NCBI RefSeq assembly: GCF_003573695.1
Contig: NW_020621936.1
Location: 12,090,001-12,154,000 of the forward strand
Length of the DNA: 64,000 nt
Direction: 5' to 3'
Source of the DNA: Papaver somniferum
Lineage: Eukaryota > Streptophyta > Magnoliopsida > Ranunculales > Papaveraceae
Under the pieces are notes generated by a model that saw only the letters and a list, made by a program, of their open reading frames with translations, had not been told where the DNA came from and ran no database searches. Positions within the stretch are counted from its first letter, which is position 1, and each line of letters opens with the position of its first letter. The translations under genes were made by a program, and so were the position numbers. Below, piece after piece: positions 12,243 to 24,744 of the stretch.

Positions 12243-12960
12243 CTTGACAGGGATTCAAAAGTGCGATCGATACTTCCACCTCAACAATATCATAGATGAA
12301 TCTTATAAGGTAATCATGGCATTTATGCATCTGGATGGTAAGGCTGATAAACATTTATCTAACCTACAGTCATCTAGATCATTTACTTGTTGGTTTGGAT
12401 TGTGTGAACAAGACGTATTAGACTTGAAAATCCTTCTCATGATAATATTCTAAGAATTTTTAACAAATTATCTCAAATAACTACTGTTGATGATTTAAAG
12501 ATTTGAAGGCCTTCCTGGTCAGTCAGTACTCATTCTTGACTGAGCATTACTTTGTTATGAATTTTATTTGGGGTTTGAAGGAAGAGATATAACATTTGTT
12601 CTCATGTTCCAACCTACTGCTCTTATGCAAGTGTTTTCTCTTGTCAGAATGCAAGATCAAACTCTGGTCGATCCACAAAAGAATACTAAACCAACTCGAA
12701 AACCTTTTTAACAATCATTCTCTTCTACTAGGCAATTAAACCAACCACAATTCCTTTCAATACCACTATTAGTACCACCCCTGAATCAGAAATATCAACC
12801 TCATTCTTCTCCCACTACCAGTCCCACCCTCCCTCCCATTAAACTCCTTACTCGTGAACAAATGAAGGTTCGAAAAGACAAAGGGTTGTGTCACAATTGT
12901 GATGAAGTTTATAAGAAGGTACATATATGCAAAACTCAACAATTATTTTGGATAGCTGGT
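12243..12960 (+). pseudogene. Gypsy gag remnant with zinc knuckle
   Basis: 12243-12453 reads IQKCDRYFHLNNIIDESYKV followed by MAFMHLDGKA, a typical retrotransposon gag core (capsid-like domain that packages element RNA). After frame breaks, 12840-12950 carries the linker LLTREQMKVRKDKGLCHNC and a knuckle C-x2-C..H-x-C (CHNCDEVYKKVHICK), whose spacing fits the CCHC knuckle of plant gypsy gag. Several stops separate the two parts. Confidence 0.8.
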
Positions 12961-13094
12961 GAAAGGACAGAAGAAGGTTCAGGATTAAGCGGAGGTCTCC
13001 AATAATGAAGTACTTGCTTCTCCAGTGGAGAGTGACATGGAGATTTCATTACATGCTCTGACTGGTAATCACAATAGTGATACTATTATAATTC

Positions 13095-13400
13095 CTGGTT
13101 TTCTACATAAACATGTTATTATTTATACTTATTGACATTGGCAGTACCCATAGTTTTTTGGATTTTGACTTAGCTAGGTCCTTAAAATTGGTTGTTCAAC
13201 CAACTGATAATCTACTTATTAATGTTTCCAATGGTGATAAGACAATCAGTTTTGGGTTATGTGCTACTTTACAGTGGCAGCGTCAAGGGCATGATTTTTC
13301 TGGAGATCTTAGATTATTTCCTTTGGGTGGATATCACATGGTTTTGGGTGTTGATTGGTTAAAAAATCTTGGGGAGTCTTATTCAATTTTTCCAAATTAA
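13095..13400 (+). pseudogene. Gypsy aspartic protease remnant
   Basis: The block has the protease motif as DIGSTHSF (Asp codon at 13134), where functional copies have D-S/T-G, so the residue after the catalytic Asp is Ile. The flap-to-C-terminal part ends in LGVDWLKNLG, as expected of the retropepsin-like domain that matures Gag-Pol. A stop at 13398-13400 ends it. Confidence 0.8.
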
Positions 13401-13559
13401 GCATCATCTTCAAACATGATGGCAAGAAGATCACTCTAGTTGGGGCTAAGGACAGAGCTTCTTTTATGATGATGAGTAGTAGTGCTGCAGTGGACTACTT
13501 TAAGAAATCTTCTTATGGAAATTGTTGGTCACGTATGCTCAGTTTCTGCTACCCCTCCA

Positions 13560-14876
13560 CCTACTGACATTCCTGAGGTTATCTCTGACCTTATTCATTC
13601 TTACTTTGATGTGTCAATACACCATCTACCTTGCCACCTCACAGATCACAAAATCATATCCAGAAATCTGTTGTTGAAAACTTAGTGCAAGAAATGTTAT
13701 CTTATGTTATCATACAACTAAGCCATAGTCCCTTTGCTTCTCCCATTATGTTGGTTAAGAAGAAAGATAACACCTGGAGGTTCTTTGTTGATTACAAAAA
13801 ACTCAACGACATAACTATCAAAGATAAGTTTCCAATCCCTGTAATAGATGAGTTATTTGATGAGTTAAACAAGGCCATCATTTTTACTAAGATTGATCTT
13901 AAATCTTGATAACATCAGATTCGAGCGCATCTTTCTGACATTTACAAAAATGCCTTTAGAACTCATCATTGCCATTATGAGTTTAAAGTGATGCTATCTG
14001 GCCTCACTAATGCGCCTTCTACAGTTTAGGCGCTAATGAATGACATCTTTTTATCCTTATCCAAGAAAATTTATCTTAATGTTTTCTGATGGTATTTTGG
14101 TGTATAGCCCATCCTAAAGGAACATGTGCAACACCTGGAAGTTACTCTACAACTCCTTAGACAACACCAGCGTTATGCCAATCTTTCCAAGTGTAGTTTT
14201 TCTTAACCAGAATTGGAGTACCTTGGACATATCATCACATCTAAAGGGGTGGTAGTTGACCCTGCTAAAATCTCTTGCGTGGTACAATGGCCAATTCCTA
14301 AAAACATTAAATAGATTGTAGGATTTCTAAGACTTACATGCTATTACAAAAAATTTGTGAACAGTTATGTTTCCATTTGTAAACCACTAACAGATTCATT
14401 AAAGAAAAATGTTTTTTCTTGGTCACCTCAGGCTACTGCTGCTTTTAACTTTTTTAAGGAAGCAATGCCATCTGCACCAGTTCTTGCTTTACCTACTCTA
14501 CAAAGCCATTTTTCCTTGAGGCTGATGCTTCTGGTACTGGTATCGATGCATTATTGTTGTAAGAAGGGATACCAACTGTTTATTTTAACAAGCCTCTAGG
14601 GATTAAAGCTAGTGCACTTTCTACGTATGAGAAAGAATTATTGGTCATTGTTCAAGTTGTTACTAGATGGAGACACTACTTACAAGGTCATCATTTTATC
14701 ATCAAAACTGACCAACAAAGCATCAGATTTTTCTTGGAACAGAAAATCACTATCGTGTGTCAGCAAAAATGGTTGATGAAATTGTTGGGTTTTGACTATG
14801 AAATCCATTATAAAAAAAAAGGTAGACAATAAGGTAGTTGATGCTCTTTCCAGACTTCCTCATTCTGAAGCTACTT
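13560..14876 (+). pseudogene. Gypsy reverse transcriptase and RNase H remnant
   Basis: The RT fingers read [34 protein letters not shown] and FTKIDLKS, then two stops replace the Gly-Tyr before [11 protein letters not shown] follows. The catalytic box that should end in Asp-Asp reads FSDG (14082-14093), so the second Asp is lost. The connection and RNase H follow (FSWSPQATAAFNFFKEAM; LVIVQVVTRWRHYLQGHHF; KTDQQS), ending VDALSRLPHSEAT. Multiple frameshifts occur. The enzyme would normally copy element RNA into DNA; this copy cannot. Confidence 0.88.
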
Positions 14877-16109
14877 GAAATATTGTGACAATTTCTTCAC
14901 CAACTTAGATTCAAGATATTTTAGAAAGCTAGAAAGGAGATGAGAAGGTGCACACACTTATTTATCAACTTCTAGTGACTCACAATGGTGTTCCACATTA
15001 CAGTCTTGTTGAGGGTATACAGAGATAAAAAAACAGATTGTACATTGGAGAGACTAATTTAAAACATTGGACAAACTATCATGGCCTTTGTCCATTCTTC
15101 AGCTGTGGGGGGTCATTATGGTACTTATGCTACTTACACATGAGCCAAAGCTTATTTTTTTTTGGCATGGTATGAAAAAAGATATTTTTTGGTTTGTTAG
15201 TTCTTGTGACATTTGTCAAATGAACAAGGGAGAACACACTCATCCTCCTGGTCTTTCACAACCACTCCCAGTCCCTGAGCAGGCTTGGCAGCATATCTCA
15301 ATGAATTTCATTGAAGGGTTACCAAAGAGTGAGAGGAAGCCTGTTATCTTAGTAGTGTTAGACAGATTAACTAAGTACAACCATTTTAGTGGGATGTCTC
15401 ATCCTTATACTACTATCACTATTTCTAGAGCACTCATCACAATGTCTTCAAGATTCATGGTCTACCCTTTTTTATAGACTCAGACAGGGACAATGTATTC
15501 ACTAGCAACTTCTGGCAAGACCTTTTCAAATCCTTGGGTACAAAGTTGAAGCTTAGCATAACATATCACCCTCAGATAGATGGCCAGACTGAGAGGGTCA
15601 ACGCTTGTTTAGAGAAATATCTTAGATCCATGACTGCGTTTCATCCTAAACATGGTTTTGATTGATACCTTTAGCTTAATGGTGGTACAACGCCAATTAT
15701 CATTCTAGTATTATGATGAGTCCATTCCAAGATTTGTATGTCTATCATCCACCATTTGGATTTTCTAGTGCAGACTACAACTTCTGTGGAGGCAGTTGAG
15801 ACTTATTTGAAACAAAAGGAAACTGTTCTGGAGATTTTGAAGGACACATTACACAAAGCTCAAGAGAATGAAAGGTTTTGCTGACAAGAAGATATGTGAC
15901 GTAGTCTTTGAGGTAGGTAACTCGGTGTATCTTAAACTTCAGCTTTATAGATAAACCTCTATGGCTCCGCGTAAGAATTTTAAGTTGTCTGCAAAGTATT
16001 ATGGTCCATTCCAAGTGTCGCAGAAAGTTGGTACATTGGCTTACAAGTTGCAGTTACCTGCTGGAACCAGAATACATCATGTTTTTCATGCTTCTCAGCT
16101 GAAGAAACA
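14877..16109 (+). pseudogene. Gypsy integrase remnant, part before LINE 2
   Basis: 15140-15477 carries the zinc-binding CDICQMNK motif, then LSQPLPVPEQAW. In the first catalytic position the usual Asp is Asn (MNFIEGLP, codon at 15304). The next block (15478-15660) keeps a DSDRDNVF segment and HPQIDGQTERVN. The C-terminal part reads [18 protein letters not shown] and [11 protein letters not shown] before LINE 2 interrupts it at 16109. Frame changes and stops occur at 15475, 15664 and 15880-15960. Confidence 0.85.
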
Positions 16110-16751
16110 CAAGACATTATCTATGACATGTCTCATAGCGAACTATGCATCTCATCAATCTTATCAAATAATAATAATATGTCGGAGCGAGAAAAGAAGA
16201 ATCGGGCGAACAACTCGGCGAACAAATCGGAGTGACTCGTTTTTTCTGAATAATCAAATCTTACTTCCGATCATTTACTTCTCCACTTGCATGTTAATTT
16301 AATCACTTTCTTTATACTTGATCATTTTTTATTTTCTAATTTATGGATTATGTTATCTCTATTCACTAAGTACTGGCTTCGGTGCTGAAAGGTTGCTTGA
16401 AGATTGGAGTGGTTTTGCCTAATTTTCTTGTAATCTCTGCTTAACGGTTCCATGGCTCTACTTTTGGTTCTCATATGGCACGCGATGATACAATTACCAC
16501 CTTTGTGTTCTGTGTATCTGTATGAAGTATTAATTGATATCGGTTTATTCTCCCCGTGGCTCCTTTTTAAGGTTTTGAAGCAAGTTAGCCATCTATCAAT
16601 TAATTCTAAGTTTAAATTATGTAGATGTAAAAACTTTTCATCCAGGTGTAGAACATTCACCCATCAAAAAAGAGGGAATGGATTACTTATGTTAATCGTC
16701 TACCTCGTTGTTTTCTCCCAGTTGTTTTTTTACTACTTCTGCTCTCTTTCA

Positions 16752-18327
16752 ATGGATTTTGAGCTGGTTCAGGTCCAAGAGAAAATGGAGTTTACATCGA
16801 TAACTGATATATTGAGAGCTTTGAGAGAACCAGATATTTCAACAGAAGATATTCTACAGGGAGCAGTGCAGTTTAAGTTCATTTTTTGTAGGCAAGGTGT
16901 ATAGCACTAAGGTTTACACAGTTAGTGAACTTGACAAAGAATTGAAAAATCTTTGGACAAAAAGCAAATACATCTTTATCAAAAGAGAGGAAAATGACTG
17001 CTATCTGATAAAGTTTCACACTTCGGACGAATATGATATTGTTCTCAAATTTAGACCCTGGTTTCTAGAAGGAGACTTGCTTGTGTTGGAGCCTTGGAAT
17101 CCTCAGATACCAAAAAGTCTAGTGGATTTAACTAAAGTACTTCTTTGGTTACGTCTCTACAACATGCAGTCGGGGTTTACATATCCAAATATTGTTAATG
17201 GCATAGTATCTGTAATGGGAGAAGTGAGAGAACTTGATCCACCTGATTGTGTAGTTCCAAAAGGAAAAGTTCAAAAAGCACTTGTTCTATTAGATGTCAG
17301 AGATCCACTCAGGAGAGGCTTTTGGATCAAAAATGCTGCAGGGGAGGAAGTTTGGATTAGGTTGTTTTATGAAAAGCAACCATTTAATTTATGTGGTTAC
17401 TGCTATACAATAGATTATAAAGAGCTTGAATGTGAAACCATAGCAGCATATCTTTTACAACAACAAAGAGGATATCTCTCATCAACCTCAATTCTTGATC
17501 CTCCATCATGGACAAACCTAGATACAAGAGGGGTTAAACCTGTAAACCAACATGCAACAGCTGATTCACTGGAACAGAGCTCTAAGGAAATGGAACAAGT
17601 TGGTTCTCATTAGAGAGTTGAAGATAAAGTAATAGTGGATGGTTCCTCAGACATGCATGCAGCACCTAAAAACATTCTTCCGGCGCAATTTAATATAGAA
17701 GTGTCCAAAGATGCAGTCAGTTTGAAGGAGCAAGGTGCAGACAACAACATTAGGAACATTCATATGTCCTCTTCTTCTCCAGTAATTGTGGTTGGATGTA
17801 ACTCTCAAGGTATGATTGAGGTTTATATTAATAACAATAAAACATCAAGTCAAGTGGTCCATAGATAAGGAAAGAGAATCACATTTGAGTATGGTGGTCC
17901 TAGTACTATTAAAAATACGTATCATGGTTTCAACCACAACTTAGGGAGCAGTAATATCTTAGGAAATGTGTCTGAAGGTGATGTGGAGCAACAGTTACAG
18001 GATTTTAATGCTTCCATGGGTCAGGAAGGTGGATATGGGTCAAATATGGATCTGTTAAAATCCTACATTGCTTTAGGTGAATTGGATGTATCGTTTGATG
18101 ATTTTAATGCTAGCAATTTAGATCCAGATTCATATCACCCAGAGCAAGCTTTTAAGGAACCTCTCCAAGAGCTAGTTAATCAAATTGAAGATAATTTGTC
18201 TGGTTATCATTCTTCTAGATATATTGTGGATGTCTCTGGCAATGAACGTGTTAGTCATGATGAGTTTTCTCCATCTCCTAACTCATACCTCATTTCATGG
18301 AACTGTTTCAGAGCAAAACCATTCTAA
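16752..18327 (+). pseudogene. LINE 2 ORF1, RNA-binding protein
   Basis: Chosen start MDFELVQVQEKMEF at 16752, because plant L1 ORF1 proteins begin just before a DUF4283-like domain and coding signal starts there. An extra T in the run near 16880-16890 shifts the frame; the rest continues at 16897-17613 (YTVSELDKELKNLW, FRPWFLEGDLLVLEPW). The zinc-knuckle position reads CGYCYTIDYKELEC: the spacing C-x2-C-x4-x-x4-C is right but the His is Tyr. Stops at 17611 and 17866 interrupt an acidic tail that runs to 18327. Confidence 0.8.
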
Positions 18328-18496
18328 AAGACGCAAAACAATCTCTTCAAGCACTAATGGCCAGGTAATTCCTCTTCTCATCTTAAATTTACACAATATC
18401 CATTTTCCATTTCAAATCTTATTGCTTCAGATCTATTTTGCTGGTTCAATATCATTTCCTAGAATTTTATCAGGAACAACTTTCTTTCTTAACACT

Positions 18497-21400
18497 ATGA
18501 AGATTGTGTCATGGAATGTCTAAGGTTTAGCTGGTAAAGAAACCAGAGATCATCTAAAAGATATTATTAGAATACATAATCCAGATATCATTTTCCTCGT
18601 GGAAACTAAATGTGGAGCTCTTAGAGCAAAATATTTAACTTCGCCTTTAAATTATCAAAATTCCCACTTTGTTAGTTCTATTGGATTATTTGGGGGTTTA
18701 GCTCTTCTTTGGAATGATGGATTTCATTGTGACATAATTTGTAGTAAAGATAATATGGTTCACATTATCATTACTTCAAATTCCTCAAAACAAGAATGTC
18801 TTCTTTCCTATGTTTATGGGTCAACACAACATGATTTGAAGAAACAACAATGGGAATTCTTAAAGGATCTCGGTGAAAAAAATTTCAACCATGGATTGTA
18901 ATGGGAGACCTCAATGTTCATATCTCAGCAGAAGATGCATCAATTGGTGTTGCCTCTCTGGACTATTGGATTTGTAATATTATTAACAGTACAGGTCTAA
19001 TGGATATGGGGTTTACCAGTTCAAGGCATACATGGTCAAACAAATTTAATGGAAAGGGGTACAAAAGAGCAAGAATAGATTTAGTCCTTCATAACTCGAA
19101 TTGGATCAGAGATTACCCAGACTCCAAAGTTCTCCATCTCCCATTCTTAGGTTCTGATCATTGCCCTTTACTTTTAATCACAGAGACAGAATCATTTAAA
19201 CCTAGGAATGTGTGAAAATTCTATAGATGCTGGATTAAGGATTTAAACTGTTCTGATGTCATATCAAATGCTTGGGCGGTGTCTAACAATCATAATTTAT
19301 CGCAGAAACTCTGTCTGACTAGGGTAAGCTCCCTAGATGGAATAGAGAGTATTTTGGGCGCATAGATTTCCATGTCAAGAATTTAAGAGATCAGTTATCC
19401 ACTCTCCAAGCACAACCATATAGTGAGGATATCTCGAATAAGATACATCACATTATTCAAAGGTTAAATCATTGGGAAAAGGTGGAAGCAGATTTTTGGC
19501 ATCAATAATCAAGAGATAATTGCTGAAGAGATTCTGATAATAATACATCCCATTTTCATACTCTGGCAAATAGAAGGAAAGCAAGGAACCGTATCTCAGC
19601 TCTTAGAGATGAACATGGTCAATGGCATCATTCCTACAATGACCTTCAGAATATTCTTATCAACCATTTTTCTTCCATTGCCAAGTCAACTAATCCTGTT
19701 TTTTCGGAACATACTTTTGACATCATTTCCCCAATTATTACACAAGAGGAGAATGATTCTTTAGTATCATTGCCTACAGAAGAAGAAATCCTAAATGTTC
19801 TAAAAAGTATGCCTAGTTGGAATTCACCAGGACCTGATGGTTTCCAGATAGGATTCTACTTATCACAATGGGCAACAATGGGTAATGACATAGTGCAATT
19901 AGTGCAACAATTCTTCATTAATAAAACAATGCCTTGTTCTATAAACCAAACTGTTACTTTTCTGATACCAAAAACTCATCATCATCCGACACCAAGTGAT
20001 TACAGGCCAATTGGCCTTTGTAATATCACTTACAAAATTATTTTTAAGTTGATGGTAACAAGAATGAAACCACTAATGGGGAAGATAATCTCACTAACAC
20101 AAGCTGTTTATGTCCCAAGGAGGTATATTAATGACAATATTGTAATGGCATATGAGTTAATTCACTCCATGAAGAAATCTAAGAAAAAGCAAGAATTAAT
20201 GGCACTTAAATTAGACATGTCGAAGGCCTTTTATAAAGTAGAATAGGTGTTTGTTGACAAAATGTTGTTGTCTTTGGGATTCTGTGAAAAATGGCGTACT
20301 ATCATATATCAGTGTATTTCGACAACAACTGTCTCAATACGTTTAAATGGTAGTAATTGCAAGTTCTATATTCCATCGAGAGGTCTGAGGAAAGGGGATC
20401 CAATATCCCCTTACCTCTTCATTATATCAATGGAATACCTAGTTAGATCCTTGATAAATGCAGAGGCTCAGAATTTGTTGCGTGGAATTCAGGTGGTGAA
20501 GAATTCAATTTCTATAAATCACCTTCTATTCGCAGATGGCTGCATTCTATTCTTTCAAGCTGATAGTAAAAGCATTGAGCAGGTTAAGTTATACTTGCAT
20601 AATTTCAGTAATGTCTCAGTACAACTAATTAATTTTTCGAAATCTTCAGCTTATGTTACGTGAGACCTTACACATAATGCTAAGATATCTATCACACAGG
20701 AACTTGGGGTTAAACAACTTTGTACTTCAGATAAGTACTTAGGTTTACCTATTCTTTTGGGGAAATCAATGCAGCAATCTTTTAGCTTCATCCAAAATTC
20801 TTATGAAAAAATATTCCAAGGTTGGTGTTCCAAAACTCTTAACCAAGCAACACAATCCACTTTGGTTAAGTCGGTTCTGAACTCTATACCTACCCATTAT
20901 ATGAGCAATTTCAAGCTTCCAAAAAAACTCATTAGAAAACTAGATTCAGCTCAAAGAAGGTTTTGGTGGGTCCATAAATCTAACAGAGGACTAAATCTTG
21001 TTGCATGGAATTCTATGTGTGTTTCTAAAGATGAAGACGGCCTGTCATTTAGGAACTTAGAGCAATTTAATGTAGATTTAATAACTAAGATAGATTGGAG
21101 GTTGTGCACAGAGGAGGACAAACCTTGGGTTCAGCTTATGAAATCAAAGTATTCTCCTCATTGCAATTTTCTGCATCTTCAAGACTCTCCCTATATTTCT
21201 TCTTGGATTTGGAAGGGTCTGGAGGTTGGTCTTCATTATGTAAGAATGTTTCACGGATGGGATGTTAGAAGTGGAAACAAAATTTTAGTGTCGTATGATA
21301 AATGGGTAAGGGGTTTAAATTCACCACCAACCCCGAAAGATACTTTTCGAGAACCAGCTAGAATTGTACTAGTATCTGACCCGATGCTGGATAATCCAAG

Positions 21401-22566
21401 AAGATGGAATACACAATTAGTCTGTGATCTATTCCCAGAAAATATTGCAAAAATGATCTTTCAAATGAACTTTGTACAACAAGGAACTGATAAGCTTATA
21501 TGGGAACCAAGTAGGAACAGAGAATTCTCGGTTAAAACAACATATAAAGCTCTATCTAACATGCATCGCAATGATAGGTCAACTTCAGGTATCAACTGGA
21601 AAGGATAGTGGAGATCTGGTGCTCCATATAAAGTTAAGTTGTTTATATGGAAGTGCCTTAAAGGAATAGTACCGACTAGAGTCAAACTTCACAGTTGTAA
21701 TCCTAATTTAGAGATAATATGCCCTATGTTCCCAAACATAAGAAATACTGCAACATTTATTACTTGACTGCGATCATTCAAGATTTGTTTGTTTATCAAT
21801 GAATATAAATGTGGCAGTACTTCAACAACAACAAGTACAAGTTTCTGATTGAATTTCTAGTTGGTTTCAGACTCAATCTAGCTCGAATAACCAAGATAGA
21901 GCTTATTGAATGTTGAAGCTTATGATCACTGCTTGGTTTATTTGGAAGAACAGATGTTCAAAGCTGTTTGAAAATAAAAATCAAAACTTACTTTGCACAT
22001 CTTATTCGATTAATAACATGCTCAAGCAATGTTCTCCTGTGGTAGATTTTAAAATAAAAAAACAGAAGGAAGCTTGGTCTCCACCACAAGACAGGGAATT
22101 CAAAATAAATATGGATGCTGCTTTTGATTATCATACCAACACTTTTGGAATCGGTTTACTAATTCGAGATTCTACAGGGAATTGTCTTTGAATCAGGTGC
22201 AGGCACTTCGATGGAGGAGTAGACCCAGAACAGGCGGAGTGTCTAGCCATGAAAGAAGCTATCTTATGGGCTGGACAATGCAAATTAAAGGAAGTAGTGT
22301 TGGAAAGTGACTGTCTTAATGTAATTAACTATATCAAGCATGCCAATCCTTCAGTTCACTGGATGAACCAAGGTGCAGTAGATGAAATAAGGCATTTGCT
22401 CTTTTATGTTTCTTGTGTAAAGTTCAACCATGTTAAAAGATCAACTAATAATGCTGCTCATGTAATTGCTAAAACGACTAGATCTAATAGGTTGTCCTTG
22501 GATTACTATGTTAACATCCCAGACAAGTTCTATAATGCAATCAGGGATGATCAGTTAGTCTGTTAA
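18497..22566 (+). pseudogene. LINE 2 ORF2: endonuclease, reverse transcriptase, RNase H
   Basis: The start MKIVSWNV is followed at once by a stop. Endonuclease motifs remain: FLVETK, VMGDLNVH and an intact SDHCPL. A frameshift at 18900 splits it. The RT is at 19770-21608: SPGPDGFQIGF, LIPKTHHHP, SDYRPIGLCN, KLDMSKAF then a stop at 20244-20246, SRGLRKGDPISPYLF, and FADG in place of FADD (about 20535-20546), which loses a catalytic Asp. The zinc-binding and linker region is damaged at 21608-21900. RNase H is at 21910-22566 (MDAAFDYHTNTFGIGLLIRD; LESDCLNVINYIKHAN; KRSTNNAAHVIAK). Plant L1 elements use this ORF for target-primed reverse transcription. Confidence 0.9.
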
Positions 22567-22628
22567 TCTAAGTTATGTAAACAAACTTAATTTATAAAAT
22601 ATGTTTTTGCATCAAAAAAAAAAAAAAA

Positions 22629-22900
22629 CTGAAGAAACAAATTGGCCTCTCTTACACTCCATCTCTACAACTTTTTCTGGTTGATCATGAAAGACAAGTG
22701 TTTGTTGATCCAGTTGCCGTCTTGGACACTCGACATATCCTCAGAAATGGTGTGCAGATTCCTCAATTAGGCAATTACTCATTCAGTGGACCAACTCTTC
22801 TGTGGAGGATGCAACTTGGGAAGACACTTCAACTATTTCTGCTTATTTCCTTGATTTCCATCATTGAGGACAATGATGCTTTCATGGCGGGAGTATTATC
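22629..22900 (+). pseudogene. Gypsy pol C-terminus, part after LINE 2
   Basis: The frame continues from the integrase: LKKQIGLSYTPSLQLF, then VDPVAVLDTRHILRNG and, after a frameshift, an EDATWEDTST-like stretch ending near FLDFH. Conserved W and E/D positions of this type occur in the C-terminal chromodomain-like tail of plant chromoviruses, which guides integration. Not functional. Confidence 0.75.
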
Positions 22901-23225
22901 ATGGACCTGTGTTGGAGTAGTCTTTAGCCTTTGGGTTTAGAGTGGGTGCCCTGTACTTTGGTATCCCTTAGCTTAAATTCTGTCTGCTTTATAATTCCTT
23001 GTCTGTGTGCGAGAGAAGAGATTGAGTGGATATTAGTCTGCCAGATGGCACGTTCTCGGTGGGTAGAATGTCCGGGTCTGTTACCCGGTATTAAATATGT
23101 AAGAGGAACATCCCTTCTCTCATGAATAATCAAATAACTTTATGTTTAGGCTGCAATTGCAGTGGTTACTCTTATTCTTCATTCTCTGATCTGCTAATTG
23201 TATAGGGTTCAGTACACCGTCATCC
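22890..23225 (+). repeat. Candidate 3' LTR of the gypsy element
   Basis: After the pol end there is a non-coding block with a TATA-like GTATTAAATATG (near 23090) and AATAATCAAATAAC. The unrelated flank seems to begin near 23225. Without the 5' copy the boundaries cannot be fixed. Confidence 0.35.
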
Positions 23226-23794
23226 AACTTTCATGACGACTTATGATAAATATCAAATGTCGTCATGGTGAGTGAAAAATCGACTATTATGACTAGAACC
23301 CTGAAAAATCACTATTTTCAATGTTTTGACTTAATATACCAATCATATGACAAAATAAAGCAATGTGATTGAATTTAGATCATCACTTTCTGTCCTTTTC
23401 TCGCCATTGATGGTTTTTTTTCAACAGTTTTATTGATCTCTTCAACGAGTTCACTGGTTGCAACTTTTCAATTACCTTTTTTCAGTTGACCGGTTAATTT
23501 TGGGATTGATAGTTGCTTCAGGTTTCATATTTAATTATTGCAGATCATTCATTTTTCTAGGAGATTAAACGATGATGATTTTGAGAGAATTGATAGAAGA
23601 TGAAGGAGTGGATAAAAAGAAAAAAGGTTTAATTTTTTGGTTAAAGTGATTTGATTTAGGTTAAACTGATTTTATGAAATGAAGGCTACTTTTAATTCTA
23701 ATTAGGTCAAGGATATTAAGGTAAATTTTACATTGTTTTACCTTCCCCTAACATATTTTTTTGGTCCACTTAAATTTTTATAACCCCTATTGAT
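23226..23794. other. Unassigned AT-rich segment
   Basis: No ORF of note and no repeat structure recognised. It contains paired words CATGACGAC and GTCGTCATG near 23235-23275 that could form a weak hairpin. Confidence 0.3.
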
Positions 23795-24005
23795 CCACCT
23801 ACCTATATCCAAACCGGCCAGTAGGCCCAGTATCCCATCAATTCCAGTAAGGAGAAAGTTAGGGGTTCGATCTCCACCGTAGTAGAGACTTGTATTTAAA
23901 TTTGTTGTATAGAGGGGTTTGGCGGGGTTGGGTTTAGCAGTGGGACTAGTCCAACTGGCTGGATTTGGGTAAGGGTCTGGGTCCGTCTTTAGCCTATCAT
24001 AAAAG
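23795..24005 (+). mobile_element. Degenerate tRNA-derived SINE
   Basis: A Pol III B-box-like GGTTCGATCTC lies near 23864. The A-box position (near 23815-23830) is poorly preserved. The body TTTGGCGGGGTTGGGTTTAG and a tail AGCCTATCATAAAA directly abut the next SINE. Assignment rests mainly on the B box and the neighbour. Confidence 0.45.
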
Positions 24006-24008
24006 AAC

Positions 24009-24330
24009 GGGCACCTAGCTCAGCTGGTCATCCCGTTTTCCAAAAAGTTTCATGCGCTCCAGAAGGTCCCAGGTTCGAGCCCCCAATGACGTAATATTGC
24101 AGGAATTAACATGGAAGGTAGAGTTAGCTTGCCCCCTTGTGACACAATCTCAGCCCCCATCCGCTTCGGCTCCTTTGGATAGGTTACCCATGAGGCTGGC
24201 TGGTAGGTTAGCACAACAACCTGTTCAATTAATGTAGTAGTATGTTGTTGGAGCTTAACTTGTTAGGCTTCCAACTAGTTAATGTAATACTCTTTATCCA
24301 ATAATTAATATTTAGAAAAGAAAAAGAAAA
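24009..24330 (+). mobile_element. tRNA-derived SINE with clear A and B boxes
   Basis: A box TAGCTCAGCTGG at 24016-24027 and B box GGTTCGAGCCC at 24072-24082, about 45 bases apart, give a tRNA-like Pol III promoter head. A unique body follows, ending near 24310 in an A-rich tail (AGAAAAGAAAAAGAAAA). It is not a functional tRNA gene: the arms do not pair into a cloverleaf and the sequence continues into the SINE body. Confidence 0.8.
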
Positions 24331-24744
24331 TTATAATCCAAAATAATTTTTTCATGTAATTTTTTTAGCACCCATTGTTATAGATGCTTTGATGTTTCTT
24401 TTTTTTTTTTATTTTTGTTGGTAATAAACAATATATATTACAACAGAAAACAAAATGAACCTTACAGATCTACGGAAGGCTCTCTCCGTTGTATCACCAA
24501 GCAAAATATTTTGTACAGAAATGAGGGGATTATGCACTCGTACATTCAATATACATCCGTTAGCAATTTTTTTATTTTTTTTTGCGAACAAAATATGAGC
24601 TCCGAAATCCCCTCCCTATAGTGATGTTGGAAGACCACCACCTGTTCGAAAAGAAGAGATAAAGCACAAATCATTAGTACAAAACAAAGTTAGGATAAGT
24701 TAGCTTGTGTTAATGGTGGTCAGGATTTGTCCAGACAAAGATAA
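24331..24744. other. Unassigned AT-rich segment
   Basis: Contains a T-rich run (24397-24420) and no recognised gene. The last about 30 bases (from 24717) belong to the left arm of the segmental duplication. Confidence 0.3.

Larger units (their letters stand above)
16110..22628 (+). mobile_element. LINE 2: full-length L1-type element inserted in the gypsy element
   Basis: The 11-bp word CTGAAGAAACA flanks it at 16099-16109 and 22629-22639, a clear target-site duplication. The element ends in a poly(A) tail (about 22614-22628). The gypsy reading is continuous across the empty site (SQLKK then LKKQIGLSYTP). Order: 5' leader 16110-16751, ORF1, endonuclease, RT, RNase H, short 3' UTR, poly(A). 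Stops and frameshifts show it is old. Confidence 0.95.
12243..23225 (+). mobile_element. Decayed Ty3/gypsy retrotransposon split by LINE 2
   Basis: The gag, zinc knuckle, protease, reverse transcriptase, RNase H and integrase remnants occur in the Ty3/gypsy order at 12243-16109. The reading resumes at 22629-22900 after LINE 2. Stops and frameshifts occur throughout, and catalytic residues are lost in RT and integrase. The C-terminal EDATWED-like stretch after the integrase is a feature of chromovirus-type elements. A possible 3' LTR follows to about 23225; the 5' LTR was not found. Confidence 0.9.

Noticed and set aside
24009..24085. A tRNA gene from A and B boxes
   Set aside because: The sequence does not fold into tRNA arms and continues into a SINE body with an A-rich tail.
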